A model generated the notes under the pieces. That model was given only the letters and a program-made list of their open reading frames with translations. It made no database searches and was not told the DNA's origin. Shown in pieces: positions 35,879-47,571 of a stretch of DNA of 64,000 nt. How positions within the stretch are numbered: position 1 is the first letter of the stretch; every line of letters starts with the position of its first letter. Made by a program: the position numbers and the translations under genes. The stretch comes from Serendipita indica DSM 11827 (taxonomy: Eukaryota; Basidiomycota; Agaricomycetes; Sebacinales; Serendipitaceae): positions 124,001 to 188,000 of the forward strand of contig CAJVGD010000005.1 in the NCBI GenBank assembly GCA_910890315.1, given 5' to 3'.

Positions 35879-37837
35879 GAAAGACATGATATTATTCCTG
35901 TTACGCCCGAACAGATCGAAAATCGTGAAGTGACAACGTTACAAGAGTGGCATCAACCTTCTCAGCATCGCCCATGCCTCGTCTGCGATCGAAAGCATTC
36001 AGTATGATGCGCGCCTGTGGGGGGATGTGACCATGAGTAATTCGAGACCGATATAGTGCATTGGGTGGCCAAGGTGGAGGGGATTTACGTTACCGACAGC
36101 AAGACACATAAAGAGAGTCTATTTTGATAGCGAAGAAGTATCACCTGATCAACAGATGAACCAATGAGCTGACGTATGAGTAGAAAAGGGAACTCCCTGC
36201 ATCCCAACAGGCATACCTGGAAATGCAACGACGAGCAACAAAAGGCTCGTCATGATGTTAGTCATGGCTTGATATGGGAACCGGGGAGAGGCGTTTGGTT
36301 GGCAGCTACGGTGCGGTGCAATCTAGGTGTTCGTGATGTGCGGTCGTAGCGGGTAATTTGTGTGCTCAGCTTGCCAAAGGCCATAGGGAGAATCGATATC
36401 AAGAGCATATCTTGACAATATAACTCGCTCAGCTATCGTGCCAGGTGTTGTCGAGGCAGTTGGACTACCCGACGCCTCTACATTTGTCTATGGATGTCAA
36501 CAACAAGCTCGTATGCGATGAGATCAAGTTTTCAATGTTATCAGCGATTTACGTGCCGCCTCTGTCAACGGGACCAGCACTCAGTGGCCGTACTGACCAC
36601 CGGCGGAAATGTCCTCATGGTTCTATAAGGGTCATTGAGAAACCAACTGGCTGCATCCTGGAAGCACTGACAGGTTTGTTTCAATTCTATTTCCGAGGTC
36701 ACGAATCGGGCTAAGAAAACTCAGCCAGAGTCTTCACATGACGTAAGTGCATTTCTCCGACTTGTCAGGTCAATAGGGAGGCCATCATCAATTGATATAG
36801 ACCCAATAGTCACATAGTACCACGCCTGGCTTGTTCAGAAAGTTCCAACGCCCGTGCTATCCTGCGTGGTTGAAGCACGACCGGATCTACTAAAGCAAAG
36901 CGCTGGACGATAATGAGGCCACTGTACATCCTGGATAGAAAAGTGGTCGTTTCCAGAGCCCGCTAGAGCAGGGGGCTGGCCATCTTCAATATGTACTGGT
37001 CCGTCACGGGAGGCCGTACTTAGTCGTAGGAACGCAAAAATAGCAACCTTGGACATTGTAAAGATATGAGATTTACATAAAGTCGCGAACGCAGCAGTAT
37101 CTGTAGACACTCGAGCTGACAGTTGCAGCTTGGCGAGCACATTGTGATCACATTGGTAGCAAACAGGATGCTGTATATTGATCTGGGCGCTAGGATTCCA
37201 CTGTGAGATCGCAGGAAGTTGACAAGCAGACACGAACGCCAAAAACGGCCGCCACCCGGCAATATAAGGCAGACACTGGAGTCTAGGAATGTTCAAAATA
37301 ACTGGTTTAGATATCCAGATGATCTGAGGAAACCAGAATCAAGTATGGTCCCCGCGGGCCGGTGAGGGCTGGTCCAAATTTGGGGAGGATGGTCACAAAT
37401 AGACAGAATCACATGACGGCAAGTCAGAAGGGGGTGTCAGCACTGTTGTAGAGCGCCCACATAGCTCAGAAATGAGGAATGCAGAGAGTAGACCGACAGA
37501 TGCAAATGCCTCCACCCATTCAAAGGGTCAGTCGACGTGGGCACATTGAAAATCAGCGGCTACTCTGGGCCACACAGCCCTCCAACCCCCTCTGCCGGAC
37601 GACTACCATTCAAGCGTGTCGCTGTCCATAACAAGACTATACCACTACTAGGTAACACACAGGATCCATGGCTGCATTGCAGGCAGCACTGGATGTGTTC
37701 AGCCGCCGTCTCTTCATCACCTGTCAGTCTCAAACTCACGCTTGTTCATTTACGAGAGGGGAATCAGTACATCTAACTACCCAGCTGCATCATACCAAAC
37801 TAGTTTGTGTCAGGATAACGCCGAATGGCCATGACAG
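35879..37837. other. Spacer of the finger-gene cluster, unit 1
   Basis: Almost 2 kb without a gene that I can support. The first kilobase is duplicated downstream of relic a2 (see the repeat entries at 35980-36800 and 42200-42940). Open frames such as 36445-36714 on plus and 37296-36835 on minus have no family signal. The rest is unique low-constraint sequence. Confidence 0.45.
35980..36800 (+). repeat. Diverged segmental duplication, copy 1
   Basis: This spacer segment follows finger gene A1 and is recognisably similar to 42200-42940, which follows the A relic a2. Matching landmarks are gagaccga...ttacgttaccgac, gccaaaggccatag against gccaaacgccatag, ggactaccc...cctct, and gtactgaccac against gtgctgaccac. 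Copies differ by many substitutions and small indels, so the duplication is not recent. Boundaries are approximate. Confidence 0.6.
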
Positions 37838-38320
37838 ATGGCGCATCCGAGTACAGTGCATAGAATACCTCAACCAAGCTTTTCCATCATTTGCGACATA
37901 GAGGAAACCGTGCGGTCCATTGTATACGTGGCATCGTCCCTTGCAAGAATTATTGTGTCTACTTCCCAAAATGAGAGCCTCTTTGCTTGCTTACCTTCCT
38001 CTAGTGGGACGTGGCTCTACCTACCAAAATTAAAGAGCGTCAAAATCCATGTACCGGACGACAGCTTAATGAGTGTAGTGATGGGTGATGACAATCTTGA
38101 TTCAGACTGGTGCGGGGGTATATACATAGAGCCGGAGAAGGTTAAGTATATGTTATCATTCCATCGCGACCACTGCATCTGTTCTGATGGACTTATCTTT
38201 CTTCAGTACTCACAGCTAAACATGTGCTTTCAACGCGTGCTAGACACGAGGAATCCGTATGTCCTTCAGCGTGTGATTCACGCTGCCAAAACCAATAAAA
38301 TGCAGTTATGGTGGCCGTAG
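37838..38320 (+). CDS. Hypothetical 160-aa open frame, possibly a gene fragment
   Basis: An ATG-started frame of 160 codons with protein-like composition (LPKLKSVKIHVPDDSLMSVV, YVLQRVIHAAKTNKMQLWW). The LPKLKSVKI stretch has the rhythm of the LRR part of F-box proteins, so it could be the remnant of an F-box-type gene. No F-box was found upstream. It may equally be chance. It lies between finger genes A1 and B1 in a region otherwise without genes. Confidence 0.3.
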   Translation: MAHPSTVHRIPQPSFSIICDIEETVRSIVYVASSLARIIVSTSQNESLFACLPSSSGTWLYLPKLKSVKIHVPDDSLMSVVMGDDNLDSDWCGGIYIEPEKVKYMLSFHRDHCICSDGLIFLQYSQLNMCFQRVLDTRNPYVLQRVIHAAKTNKMQLWWP

Positions 38321-38664
38321 ATCCGTCACGGATCGCTGTCGAGTGCGACGTGTGGCTCAGATGGAATCAGGGCACACGGCCGATGGGTCGTACAACGTAG
38401 GTGTAACTGTGCGGCATCTGACTATATCTCGTGCCAAATCTTCGAGAATACGGTTCATTAGGGGGACCGCCGGCGAAAATCCTAACCGCCTCGTGAGCAA
38501 CCCAACTATCCGCACCCCGAAACTGCGGACAGGTTCATTTGGTCCCATTTCCCAGTGGAAAAATAGAAAATATAAGTCTATACAAAATCTACACATGAAT
38601 AAAGACACCTTTGTGGGGTTTCAGCTCGATTATCTCGACAGGCATTCGCTCACTGATCTCATGG

Positions 38665-38980
38665 TCACTGCCCTAATCTACGCTGTGAAGTTGATGCTCC
38701 TCCACTCAATAATCTCTGCCGTTTGTCGACCACTTGGCTCCGAATCGCAGCCATGCGTTGCTCGGTGTCGTGAGTCACTTGGAAGTGTGCTAGTTCATCT
38801 TTTGGTGAATCCACCTCCGCTGCTGGCAGATTTTGGTCACTGATGAGAAAATTTTCCTGGAAAGAAGTATGTGTTTAGCATTTGAGCCATCATAAGCTTG
38901 GATGAGTCACCAGTTTTAGATCCCCATGAATCACTCCGAGTTTGTGAAGGTACGCGAGCCCTTCATTTCCAGATCCATCG
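38665..38980 (-). pseudogene. Protein kinase catalytic-loop fragment
   Basis: On the minus strand, 38980-38911 reads NEGLAYLHKLGVIHGDLKL, the subdomain VIb region of fungal Ser/Thr or tyrosine-kinase-like kinases. A GT-AG intron at 38910-38857 joins it to ENFLISDQNLPAAE, the usual continuation. The match is then lost, with no DFG segment and no other kinase parts nearby, and the frame closes at 38665. It looks like a small piece of a kinase gene carried into the cluster spacer. It is too short to be active. Confidence 0.5.
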
Positions 38981-40050
38981 AATCAGAATGGCCAAAACGT
39001 CTATATAAAGTCAACGACGGACGCGACAGCATTCACGGAGATTGGAGGAGACAGCTATGAATTTAGAGCCGTGGATGTTAGGTAAATGGTCTCCATGTAT
39101 GGAGCGAGTATCAGAATTCTTCCTCGACATTGCAGACGCCCAGGAGGCAGATTCAAACGGCAAGAGTTAGCTGATGCCTTCAAATAGACGAAAGAGGTTG
39201 GTTTTGATGTCCGAATGATACGAGAATGCGACACTCAGCTAAAGTTTTCGGGGCCGATAAAGGTTTGGTCAAATTTTAGGGAGATGGCATGGAATCACAT
39301 GAAGGTGGGTCAAGAGGCCGAATATGGTTTGGTGCAGGATGTCAGCGCCACTCAGAGGCCACAGACAGCCCAGCGTCGACGCAGGTAAATAGACAATGAA
39401 ATTGTACACAGCAAGTCACCAAATCAAGCTTATTAAAGTGTCAATGAAGAGAGAGGCAAATTGAGAAGCGGTGGTCAACTGGCCGTCTCCTTAGCATCTG
39501 TCATCCGAAAGCCTTGGCCTGCTTGTTTTAGGGGACGAGATGAATATCGCTAGTCAGCCTGCCACATGATTGTGAACAGCCATGACCCTGATCTGTCTGG
39601 TTGGAAACATAGGAAACCATAGTTCTTCATTGCACTCGAGTCCACCATAGAAAATACCTGACAAGGGCTTCTCGATTATTCCATGAACGAGTCTGTACAG
39701 TTCATTGGTCGCAATATGAGCACGCTTGGGACCAGAAAGACCTTTCCACAGGTTTCACAGACAGTCAGGGCCCTTCACAACGGCAACGGGTTGCCTTCCC
39801 TGGAACCTATCCTCTTAGATCTGAGTGCAGCGACCGCCGGCTCTGCCATGGGACATTGCCTGGCTCCCAACAGCCGCCCTCAGGCGGATTGTACGGCCTA
39901 TAAAGAGGTGTGCAACTTAAATTGGACCGGAAGTACACTTCCTTCAGAGTTGACAATCTCTTCAATCACCGAGCTTGCCTCTACGTTATGTACACTAATA
40001 TCGGTGACCTTTTTTTGTCGTTTTGGGGATCATTGAGCTGGCTAACGCCT
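38981..40050. other. Spacer upstream of finger gene B1
   Basis: About 1.07 kb. The last 350 bp (roughly 39655-40000) resemble 43700-44040 upstream of B2, sharing gagtctgtacagt/gagtttgtacagt, gcgac..ccgg/aggctctgcca and cggattgtacggc/tggattgcacggc. This is therefore part of the duplicated B-gene unit and probably contains its promoter. The open frame 39683-40036 is inside this repeat and is not conserved in frame with the copy. Confidence 0.45.
39655..40000 (+). repeat. Upstream segment of B1, duplicated upstream of B2
   Basis: Related to 43700-44040. Shared landmarks include a tgtacagt block, a gctctgcca block, gccgccctcaggcggattgtacggc against gccgtcaccccccagatggattgcacggc, and the approach to the B start codon. 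Substitutions and indels are common. Boundaries are approximate. Confidence 0.55.
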
Positions 40051-40846
40051 ATGACAGGCCCTCTTCTATGGGATACGAATATGTACTATGATCCAAACAT
40101 GCCGCTTCAGAATCCAGAAACGTTGGTTTTCGAGCAAACGTTTGCAGACATTCCATTCCGCGCTCAAGACGCCGAACCTATGTTAAGGAGCAATCAAGTG
40201 CTGCCCATGAACTTGTGTTTCTTCTCCTCTCCTTATACTCAATATGTGCCCGGAACGAGTGATGGTAATCTCATATCAACCGAAATACTCCCGCCCTTTC
40301 AACAAGCGGCGGAATCCACCGTACACTATTATCACACTGACTTTGTTCAAAATACTCCGTTGTTCGAGCCCCTCCTAACTTCATCGCCAAGGCTTCATGC
40401 GGACAAGCCTCTGCCGAACAATGCATCAGAGCAATTACAATATCTCCGCTTCCTGAATCGTTCCGAACAGACCAGGAAGTATCACTGTCGCTTCGGTGAC
40501 TGCGGAAAACAAATTAAAAGACGGGATCGTGCAATTGCGCATGTTCGCGGCGATCACTTCAAATATCTACCCTTTGCCTGTTCGGGAGGCTGTCAGAAAG
40601 TAGGATGGTAGGTTCCTGGCTAGTAAACTAGCGGAATTCTTACGTTAGCCTAGTAACCTACGCTTCAAATCCCTGATGTCTCTCAAAGACCATCGTAAGC
40701 ACCGGACAGTAGTCTGCAAGGCCTGGTGCGTCGGAATTTCATTGAATGATGGGTCGAGTTGCTTACGGTCCTACAGTGGGAGGCAACTCCGCTCACAAAA
40801 TCTCAAACGGCATCAAAAGTCCTGTCACGTAAAAACAAATAATTAG
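40051..40846 (+). CDS. Finger-protein family member B1 (232 aa)
   Basis: Exons 40051-40607, 40654-40725 and 40777-40846 total 699 nt in one frame. The start at 40051 was chosen because NMYYDPNMP matches DMYYDPNMS in B2. The core has YLRFLNRSEQTRKYHCRFGD, finger 1 ending HVRGDH, then LPFACSGGCQ, a Cys/His pair (FKSLMSLKDHRKH) and the C-terminal C-X2-C-X11-H-X3-C unit (CGRQLRSQNLKRHQKSC). Exon 2 is 72 nt, and both introns split Cys codons after TG. It lacks part of the leucine-rich block seen before the fingers in B2 and B3. Subfamily B differs from A in HLPFAC-type rather than HRPFIC-type sequence. Function unknown; nuclear role inferred only. Confidence 0.72.
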
Positions 40847-41779
40847 ACGGTCGTAGTGGCGATTCTAACGTTAATCAGCCTGTACACGCAAATATATAAT
40901 AAGAGAGTTCCGCTTGCGTTATTCTCCTCTTGCTATTTATCATCGTATATATCCTCATAGAGTTTCATTTTTTATAACTCGTGACGAGCGTTTGAAGTAT
41001 ATTAAATGGGAGGAGACCGCTTGTCTTCCGACGTGTAAACTGCATTATCATAGCAACTTGAACTGTGCCATACAAATACATAGATCCTTTGCACTCCTCG
41101 CCAAACGCAAGCGCTACTTACGATGAAAAGGTCCCACCGGCTAAGGAGCCCGGTTTGACTGCGGAATTTTCGGCAACACTTCAGACCATTCCTTCGAGAA
41201 TACAGCTAAATGGCACAACTTCTGATGCGAGATGAAACCTAACGTTACGGAGAATGCCGCCAGCCCATGCCGCAAACCCGAGTCCGCGGCTCGATATTGC
41301 AATCTAATCCACGTAATCTCACCTCAACTTATCGAACACGGGATGCGATCGGCAGGAGCCTGGCCAAAACGGCCAGCAGCCAGCCTTGACATACTCCAAA
41401 AACAACATGAGCCACCTCGAAGTAAGCCCCACTAGAGCAGACAGGTCCTTGCAAGCTGATATATATGACATAAACAATAAAGGCAACGTTAAACTGATTT
41501 ATAGCGAAAATCTGGACTAATTGGCTAATGAAGAACGGACCCGTTGCTTCACTCCCCACACTAACAATCCACGTCTTATTGGCTCTAAGCATACAACATC
41601 AAAGCAATGAATGATAACGGGCAGCAATTGAGAGACCTCCAGCGTCCGCATCTCTGTGAGCAGCAGGAGTCAATGGTTCTGAGTACAGTACCCTGTCGGG
41701 ACGAGCCTTTTTGCTGAACCCTCTCCTCCCACAGGTCTCGGCTGGCTATCAGCATCTTGCTTCGTCTTCGCCAACCATG
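40847..41779. other. Spacer downstream of B1
   Basis: About 930 bp. The part at 41240-41460 is similar to 45350-45580 after B2, sharing ggagaatgccgccagcccatgccgcaaac against ggagagtgccgctagtccacgccgcaaac, and cctggcca. A shorter piece recurs near 50935-50960 after B3. No gene is supported. Confidence 0.45.
41240..41460 (+). repeat. Repeat following B1, related to segments after B2 and B3
   Basis: Copies lie at 41240-41460 and 45350-45580, with a short piece at about 50935-50960. The common core is cca[tc]gccgcaaac[ct]cgag. A second block has cctggcca followed by ttgacat and taagccc. It marks the end of each duplicated A-B unit. Confidence 0.55.
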
Positions 41780-42190
41780 TTTGTTCGAGTCAGATCGAAC
41801 GGTCAAATACCAGATTGAGCAACTTCAAAAGCGGATTGAATGGCAGGAATGGTTTCGCTCATATGAATCCGAACCGCACGGCAAGGCAAATAATTTAATC
41901 CTCGTAGATCTGTGTCCCAAAACGAGCAGACATTGATCTACACCTGTCGCCTTCATGACTGTGAAAAGGAATGGTCATTCTCACAGGCATTCTCCGACAT
42001 GAACCATTTTCATGTGTTCTTTTTGTATTTTTGCACCTAAATATGGCACCTAGTGTGCTCATTTTCATTGAAATTACCCTAACCAGGTTACATCCGACTG
42101 CGTTCGTCGCAGTAATAGATGCGAAAAGGTGCTAGATCGATGATGTCGTGCTTTTAGCTACATTCCAAAGCATTTCCAGCACATACCGTG
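41780..42190 (+). pseudogene. Relic of an A-type finger gene (a2)
   Basis: Degenerate remains of subfamily A. IEQLQKRIEWQEWFRSYESE matches the A linker IQLQKHIQGQAWLHTNEPE. Then YTCRLHDCEKEW resembles finger 1. About 150 bp later gatgcgaaaaggtgctagatcgatga matches the A1 finger (KVLDR) and catttccagcacataccg matches HFQHRP. Stops and indels interrupt all frames, and the 5' end is missing. The position, between B1 and B2, is the one expected for the A gene of the second unit. The KVLDR variant points to an A1-like parent. Confidence 0.6.
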
Positions 42191-42199
42191 AATATGCGC

Positions 42200-42940
42200 G
42201 CTCCCGAGGGGTGATGCGACTATGATTAATCCGAGACCGAGAATGTAGATTGGGCGGCCCAGTTGGATGGTGTTACGTTACCGACATTTCAGGAGGGTGT
42301 ATGGAGAGTAAGGGTATGATATGATGGCGTAAAAGTATGGTCTCATCACTGAGCGGACTGATGATTCTGACGTACGAATAGCAAAGGGAGCTCTCCGTGT
42401 CGCAACGGACATAATGGGAGATGCAAAATAACAAGAGGTCGCGACTGTCGTCGTTTGATCCGGGAAACCGCGAGATGTGGTCGGTCGGCGGGTAGATTGT
42501 ATGTGTGACTGCAGTGGGTACCTAGCTTGCCAAACGCCATAGAGACGGTCGATAGTTAGAACCTGTCATGTCAATCTAACTTGCCGAGTAGTTGCAGCAG
42601 AGGTGATCGAGCTAGATGGACTACCGCCGAAGCCTCTGCAATGAGATCGAATGAGACGGGATTGACTTTGATACGTAATCTTCAGATCGTCAGCGGCAAT
42701 GGAGTCACCTTTTCTCCAGGCCCAAACCGTCAGAGGCCGTGCTGACCACGAGCGGAATGTCCCAATGGCTCATCGAGAAACTAACCGGCTGCACCCTGAA
42801 AGCACCGACAGTCTCGTTCCAGCCCTGTTCCCGGAGTCACGACTCGAGAATTAGACTGTCACTCGCAGTGCTGACGCGACGCAAGCGCGTTTCTGTTCCT
42901 TGTCGGGTCAATAGGAGCTCCTTGAACACCACGCGGCCAT
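42200..42940 (+). repeat. Diverged segmental duplication, copy 2
   Basis: Counterpart of 35980-36800. It follows relic a2 in the way copy 1 follows A1, which supports duplication of a whole A-spacer-B block followed by decay of the A gene. Boundaries are approximate. Confidence 0.6.
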
Positions 42941-44091
42941 TTTGAACTCTAAAATGTGAGGAGGTGAGATTTATTGACAGAACTGAACGCCCGAGGTTCG
43001 GCATGCGATCACGGACCGGGAAGAACAAAGCGTCAGGCAAAACTCTTAGCGCTCTGGAGTGCAAAACGCCGTCTAAAGAGTTGATACTGACAATTTGGGC
43101 GACCTAAGAAACTCTAGAACCACGCAGTCATCGCAACCTGTGGAGCTTGGGTCGAAGTTGAGCTTGGCACTCGCCACTGCCCAAAACAACATGGATTTAT
43201 CACATGGCGGCGAGTTGGAATGGCCGAGTGTCCAGGTGAGAGATTGCTCACATTGCTCTGTGTTGGGCGGTAGTACATGGACAACGGCAACTCGTACACA
43301 GCATGAACCAAGCTTACAGTAGGTTGATAGAGAAGAGTAAATTGACAAGGGTCCGGTGCTTTGTGAATTTTGGGCTGCACAGCAAAAGTCGAAACTTGGC
43401 CTCTGTCACAACTGCACGTCCTGCCACTACAATAGCCAAGCGAGTCACTGTGAACCAGCGGCTATCCTGGTGACGTACTGATATGCACAAGTGAGGTCCA
43501 TGCGCTGCGGTCGGGGTGTAGTTCAACTGACCGTCTCTTCAGCATCAGTCAGTAGCAAACCGATGGGAGGACCCGAATGAGTGTCCCTAGTCACAGTGCC
43601 ACATGACCGCAAGCTGACACGCCTCAGATTCGTCAGGATAACGAGGGAGTGTCATGGCGCGATAGATCTTCTATGCGGGCGAGTACAGCGTAGAAGACCT
43701 TCGTTTCAACTATCTTTTGCGTCGTGAATGAGTTTGTACAGTCAAACGGCCGAAGCAAGAGTCCCTTGGGAGAGCATCTGCTCGTACGAGGGGAGCCCTT
43801 CACTGGTTGTACATGGTCAGTCAAAACTCCCTCACGACAGGCCATCTTACTCGACACTTGTGCTCCCAGAACTGAGTAAAGCGACTGCAGGCTCTGCCAC
43901 GAGAAACATGCCAAGCTCGCTGACACCAGCCGCCGTCACCCCCCAGATGGATTGCACGGCTCATCAGTCAACTAGTACCTTAAAATGCACCTGGGAGTAG
44001 CCTTGACCAGAGCTAGCGGTCTCTCCAACCGACAAGAACCGACAAGACCCCTCGTTATCATGCGCGCTGACAACGGTGACCTTTCTCGTCG
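42941..44091. other. Spacer upstream of B2
   Basis: About 1.15 kb. Its last 350 bp (about 43700-44040) are the copy of the B1 upstream segment. Opposed open frames around 43070-43400 are probably chance. No gene is supported. Confidence 0.4.
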
Positions 44092-45094
44092 TTGATGGAT
44101 ACAAACATGGCTAACAAGGGAATAGGCCTGTTTTCATCTGATTTGGACATGTACTATGACCCGAACATGTCGTTCTACCCTATTCCAGCACCTGATTTCG
44201 AGCTGGTGCCGGCGCCCGATATTTTCCACCCATTCTTTGTCCAAGGTGTCGAGTATATCTCAGACAACAGTCAAATGCAGGTCATAAACTCACTTCTATT
44301 CTCTGATCTCACCCAAACTTCGCCCGGAACGATTCATGACAGTCTCTTGTCAGACGAAATGAAACTGCTTCCTCAATTGTCAGCTGGCGTCTATGATCAA
44401 CCCGCGGAACTCACCACGTCTGCTTCTTTTTGGAAGGCCTCCGTACAGGACTACGCATTGATCGACCCACTTCTGACGTCTACCGGGCTAGCAGAGCTCC
44501 AAACTCAGCATCCCCAGCCAGGTCCCCAACTATCCGGCTTTGCCGTGACTCTCCTCAACCAAAACTTTAACCGTGAAGACAGTGTGAATCTGCGGGATCT
44601 CCTTTACCATGTCCTTACATCCTCCTGGTTCCTCGCCAACCAACTCGAGCCAACGGATGGCAATCAGCAATCAATATATGCCAGCTTTCTGCATCATTCA
44701 AAAATCCCACGCAGTATCATTGCCTTTTCGACGGCTGTCGTAAAACATTCGGCAGACCAGATCGTGCACTGGGGCATATTCGTAAGCACCACCTCAGGCA
44801 CTTGCCCTTTGCCTGCTTAGGCAAGTGCCGAATCACAGGGTGGTAAGGTTCCTTACCAGTAGACCCGCGATGCGCTTACATTAGTGTAGCAAGCTACGAT
44901 TTTACTCCTCTGCCGCTCTCAAATCTCACTGTAAACGTAGCTCGGTAGCTTGCAGCGCTTGGTGCGTATCCTTTGCATAGACGAGTTTGAATTGCCGACA
45001 CCGTTACAGCGGCAAATGCCTTTGCTCCCAGAATTTGAAAAGGCATGAAGAGACATGTCCCAAACTTAACAGAAGGCGGCGGAGACGCAACTAA
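44092..45094 (+). CDS. Finger-protein family member B2, one frameshift before finger 1
   Basis: Exons 44092-44842, 44890-44961 (72 nt) and 45010-45094. The N-terminus has DLDMYYDPNMSFYPIPAPDF. A leucine-rich block (LRDLLYHVLTSSWFLANQLE, then QQSIYASFLHHS) precedes the fingers. At the A5 run near 44700-44704 the frame shifts by one. In the next frame the family core continues perfectly: PTQYHCLFDGCRKTFGRPDR, HIRKHHLRHLPFACLGKC. Exons 2 and 3 (CKLRFYSSAALKSHC, CGKCLCSQNLKRHEETC) are open, ending in a basic RRRRRRN tail that could be a nuclear signal. One missing A would explain everything, so this is a young null allele or a consensus error. Confidence 0.62.
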
Positions 45095-46050
45095 GTCCGG
45101 TCAGGCATACATATCTATGGAGAGACTTGTGGATTGCTATGTATCATTGTATTTATCCTGATAGAGGTCCGTTACTGGTTGTCAATGGCGAGGTAATAAA
45201 GCATGTTAACGGCGAGGAAAGCGCATGTCGTCACACTGGCTTTATCAGAATAGAAGGAGCAAGCAGATAAGTCCAATTGGGTAAGGAATTTTCGATGGTG
45301 GTTCATGTCAACCGATTGAGAACGCGGGTATCTCCTAATATAAGGAGAAATTTAACATAATGGAGAGTGCCGCTAGTCCACGCCGCAAACTCGAGAGTAG
45401 TTCAAAGCTCCACACCTCAATATTGCAAGTTGTTGGATATTTCATGGTGGATAATCCGACCTAATCAAGCACCGGTCGCAATCGGCAGAAGCCTGGCCAT
45501 AAAAATGGCAATTGACATGGTCGGTGAATATAAGAGCTGCCTTGGAGTAAGCCCAATTCAGAGTAGACAAGCTTTAAACTGACGAGCTGCCCTAATCCAC
45601 GTTGATCTCAAGGTTATACCGAAGACTCCCGGCTTCACCCACGAGGGCTTCACAGTGTTCTCTCCTACCACGTCATCCGACGCTAATATGTTAGATTGGA
45701 ACCCTCAGAACAGTCCGATTCGTCCAAATTTCCGCTGCCTATAGCCTCTATGAAGACCTCGATCAGAGAAGGAAACATTATCACAGGGAGCGTCTGAGAA
45801 ACCACGACTGCCAGTATAGCCGCATACACCGCATTGTATGCGATGAGTTTTACTTGGATTGATAAGAAAATAACAGAGATTTGGAACCAACGACAAATTC
45901 ACTCGATACCACTTCAGTGATTTTTCATTAAATAAATAGTTGTGAATCGATCTAGAAGGACTGGTATGTAGCCGATTGTTGGCTGTTTGTGGCTGTCTCT
46001 AACCGCGGCAAAGCTAGAGCATTGAAGAGCTTTATTCTCCATTTGCTAGC
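45095..46050. other. Spacer between B2 and the inverted hypothetical gene
   Basis: About 950 bp, of which 45350-45580 is the repeat shared with 41240-41460. The remainder shows only short chance open frames. Confidence 0.4.
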
Positions 46051-47571
46051 TTATTTCGTGGTTACAAGTGTAGAATCTTTGAACACCATACCATTTTGCC
46101 ATGCAGCTCCATCTGTTTGATTATTCTGGTGGTCGATAAAGAACCGGAGCCAACAAGCCAGCTCCTCCTGGTTGGTCGAGTGTGATGGACCAAGAATCAA
46201 ACGGGAACCACGCAGTCTAGGGAAGTGCTCAGAGCGTAAATAGCTGTCGGGTTCGTTGTTCCATCGCTTCCAGCGGAATCTCCTAGTCGTGTGGCCCGTG
46301 GCTTCTGGAAAAGAAATCTTAGCAATTTGTACATAACGCAATTAGAACGTACTCAAGCGGTCATACAGGAGTTCGTCATACATGATGCGCTGATCCGCAT
46401 TCACGCCTGGAGCCGTACTGCAAAGACGATCCAAGCCGCTGAAAATGCGAATGCCATCCTTGAAGTCGACGACTTTGATGTTGTTCGGGAGCCTGCGATC
46501 TTTACTAGTATACCCCTTGTTGTTGCTCTCTGAGCCGCGATTTGCACGCCGGTCCCTGTCCTTGTACTCATCCTCGTCTTCCAACTTTGGTGCAGGTGAC
46601 TTGCTCTGGCTTGTACTCTCATCATCTTTGCCCTCATTCTCGTCATTAGCCTCCTTATATTTGCTCTGTCCGCTGTCATCCCTGCGTTGTTCGGTCGCAA
46701 CGCGCGACGCCCCGAACACCATTTCCGCATACTCGATGCGGTGCCCACGCTCTGCAACCGCACCGGTTGGGTGACTACCTTTGAGCCAGTTGGCATATGT
46801 GAGACACCCAGGGGGCTTCGTTTCAACCCTAGAGGATGATATGAGAGCTGAGCACACACTCAAAAGATTGCGCTCACACAATGTTTTCCAGTGGACCCTC
46901 ACTATCTTCGGGAACGAGCATATTTGCGGTCAAAAGGATGCCGAATGCCTCGTAAGTGTCCCTCTGAAAGTTCTGAAGGCGGCCGACTACAGCTTCCTTG
47001 CGAGCCCTAGGCCATTTAGATAGTGGAAAATAAGAAAAAAAAAAGGAACATACTCTCTATCTAAAAACTGAAAAGATTGCTCCGCTTCTTGGAAGATGGA
47101 ATACAGCGCCTCCCACGTCGCCGCATCACTTGCGCTGAGGGTCTGGTGGTCGCCAAGGTCATTCATCTTACTGATGAGAGCGCTCATCTCCGCTGTGACG
47201 TCTTGACGACCCACAAGTTTTCTTAAATTTTCCTCGTGGTTGTGACGAGCATTCCATACGTTGACGGAGCTCTTTGTGTTTGGTAGATAGATGTTTTTGG
47301 ACACGCTTTGATTCTTACGAGACAATCCTATTGTGCCCTTCCTCCCTATAGGCATGGTTCGGACTTCGGTATACTGAGCAGAGTAGTTATGTTGCACAGA
47401 TCCAATACCCCTATGGCGCTGGGACATTGGGAGCGGAGAGTCCAACAATTGGGGATCAAGGTAGTACAAATATCCAGAAAAGGCAAAGCCACAAACAAAG
47501 GCACAAAGTTGGGGAAGCGAGAAAGTTAGTAAACTCTCCTCGCCGGCACAGTCATCACTGGTTGCCATCAT
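46051..47571 (-). CDS. Hypothetical multi-exon protein with a hydrophobic N-terminal segment
   Basis: I do not recognise this protein. From an ATG at 47571 (MMATSDDCAGEESLLTFSLP), a hydrophobic stretch LCAFVCGFAFSGYLYYL may be a membrane segment. Next come RHNHEENLRKLVGRQDVTAE and SASDAATWEALYSIFQEAEQ. A second exon encodes VGRLQNFQRDTYEAFGILLT. A third encodes IEYAEMVFGASRVATEQR, an acidic and lysine-rich low-complexity part (ENEGKDDESTSQSKS) and NNIKVVDFKDGIRIFSGLDR. The last exon, joined through a clear GT-AG intron, starts RFRWKRWNNEPDSYLRSEHF and ends FKDSTLVTTK. The first junction, near 47050-46990, is unresolved. An upstream exon is possible because an acceptor precedes the ATG. It lies inside the finger cluster, opposite to its neighbours. 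Confidence 0.5.

Noticed and set aside
36835-37296. A 153-codon minus ORF in the cluster spacer
   Set aside because: It lies in low-constraint spacer, and I saw no family motif or splice-supported extension.
46445-46774. Plus-strand ORF rich in Leu and Ser
   Set aside because: Antisense to the acidic Lys/Glu-rich exon of the hypothetical minus-strand gene, which produces Leu/Ser-rich antisense frames.
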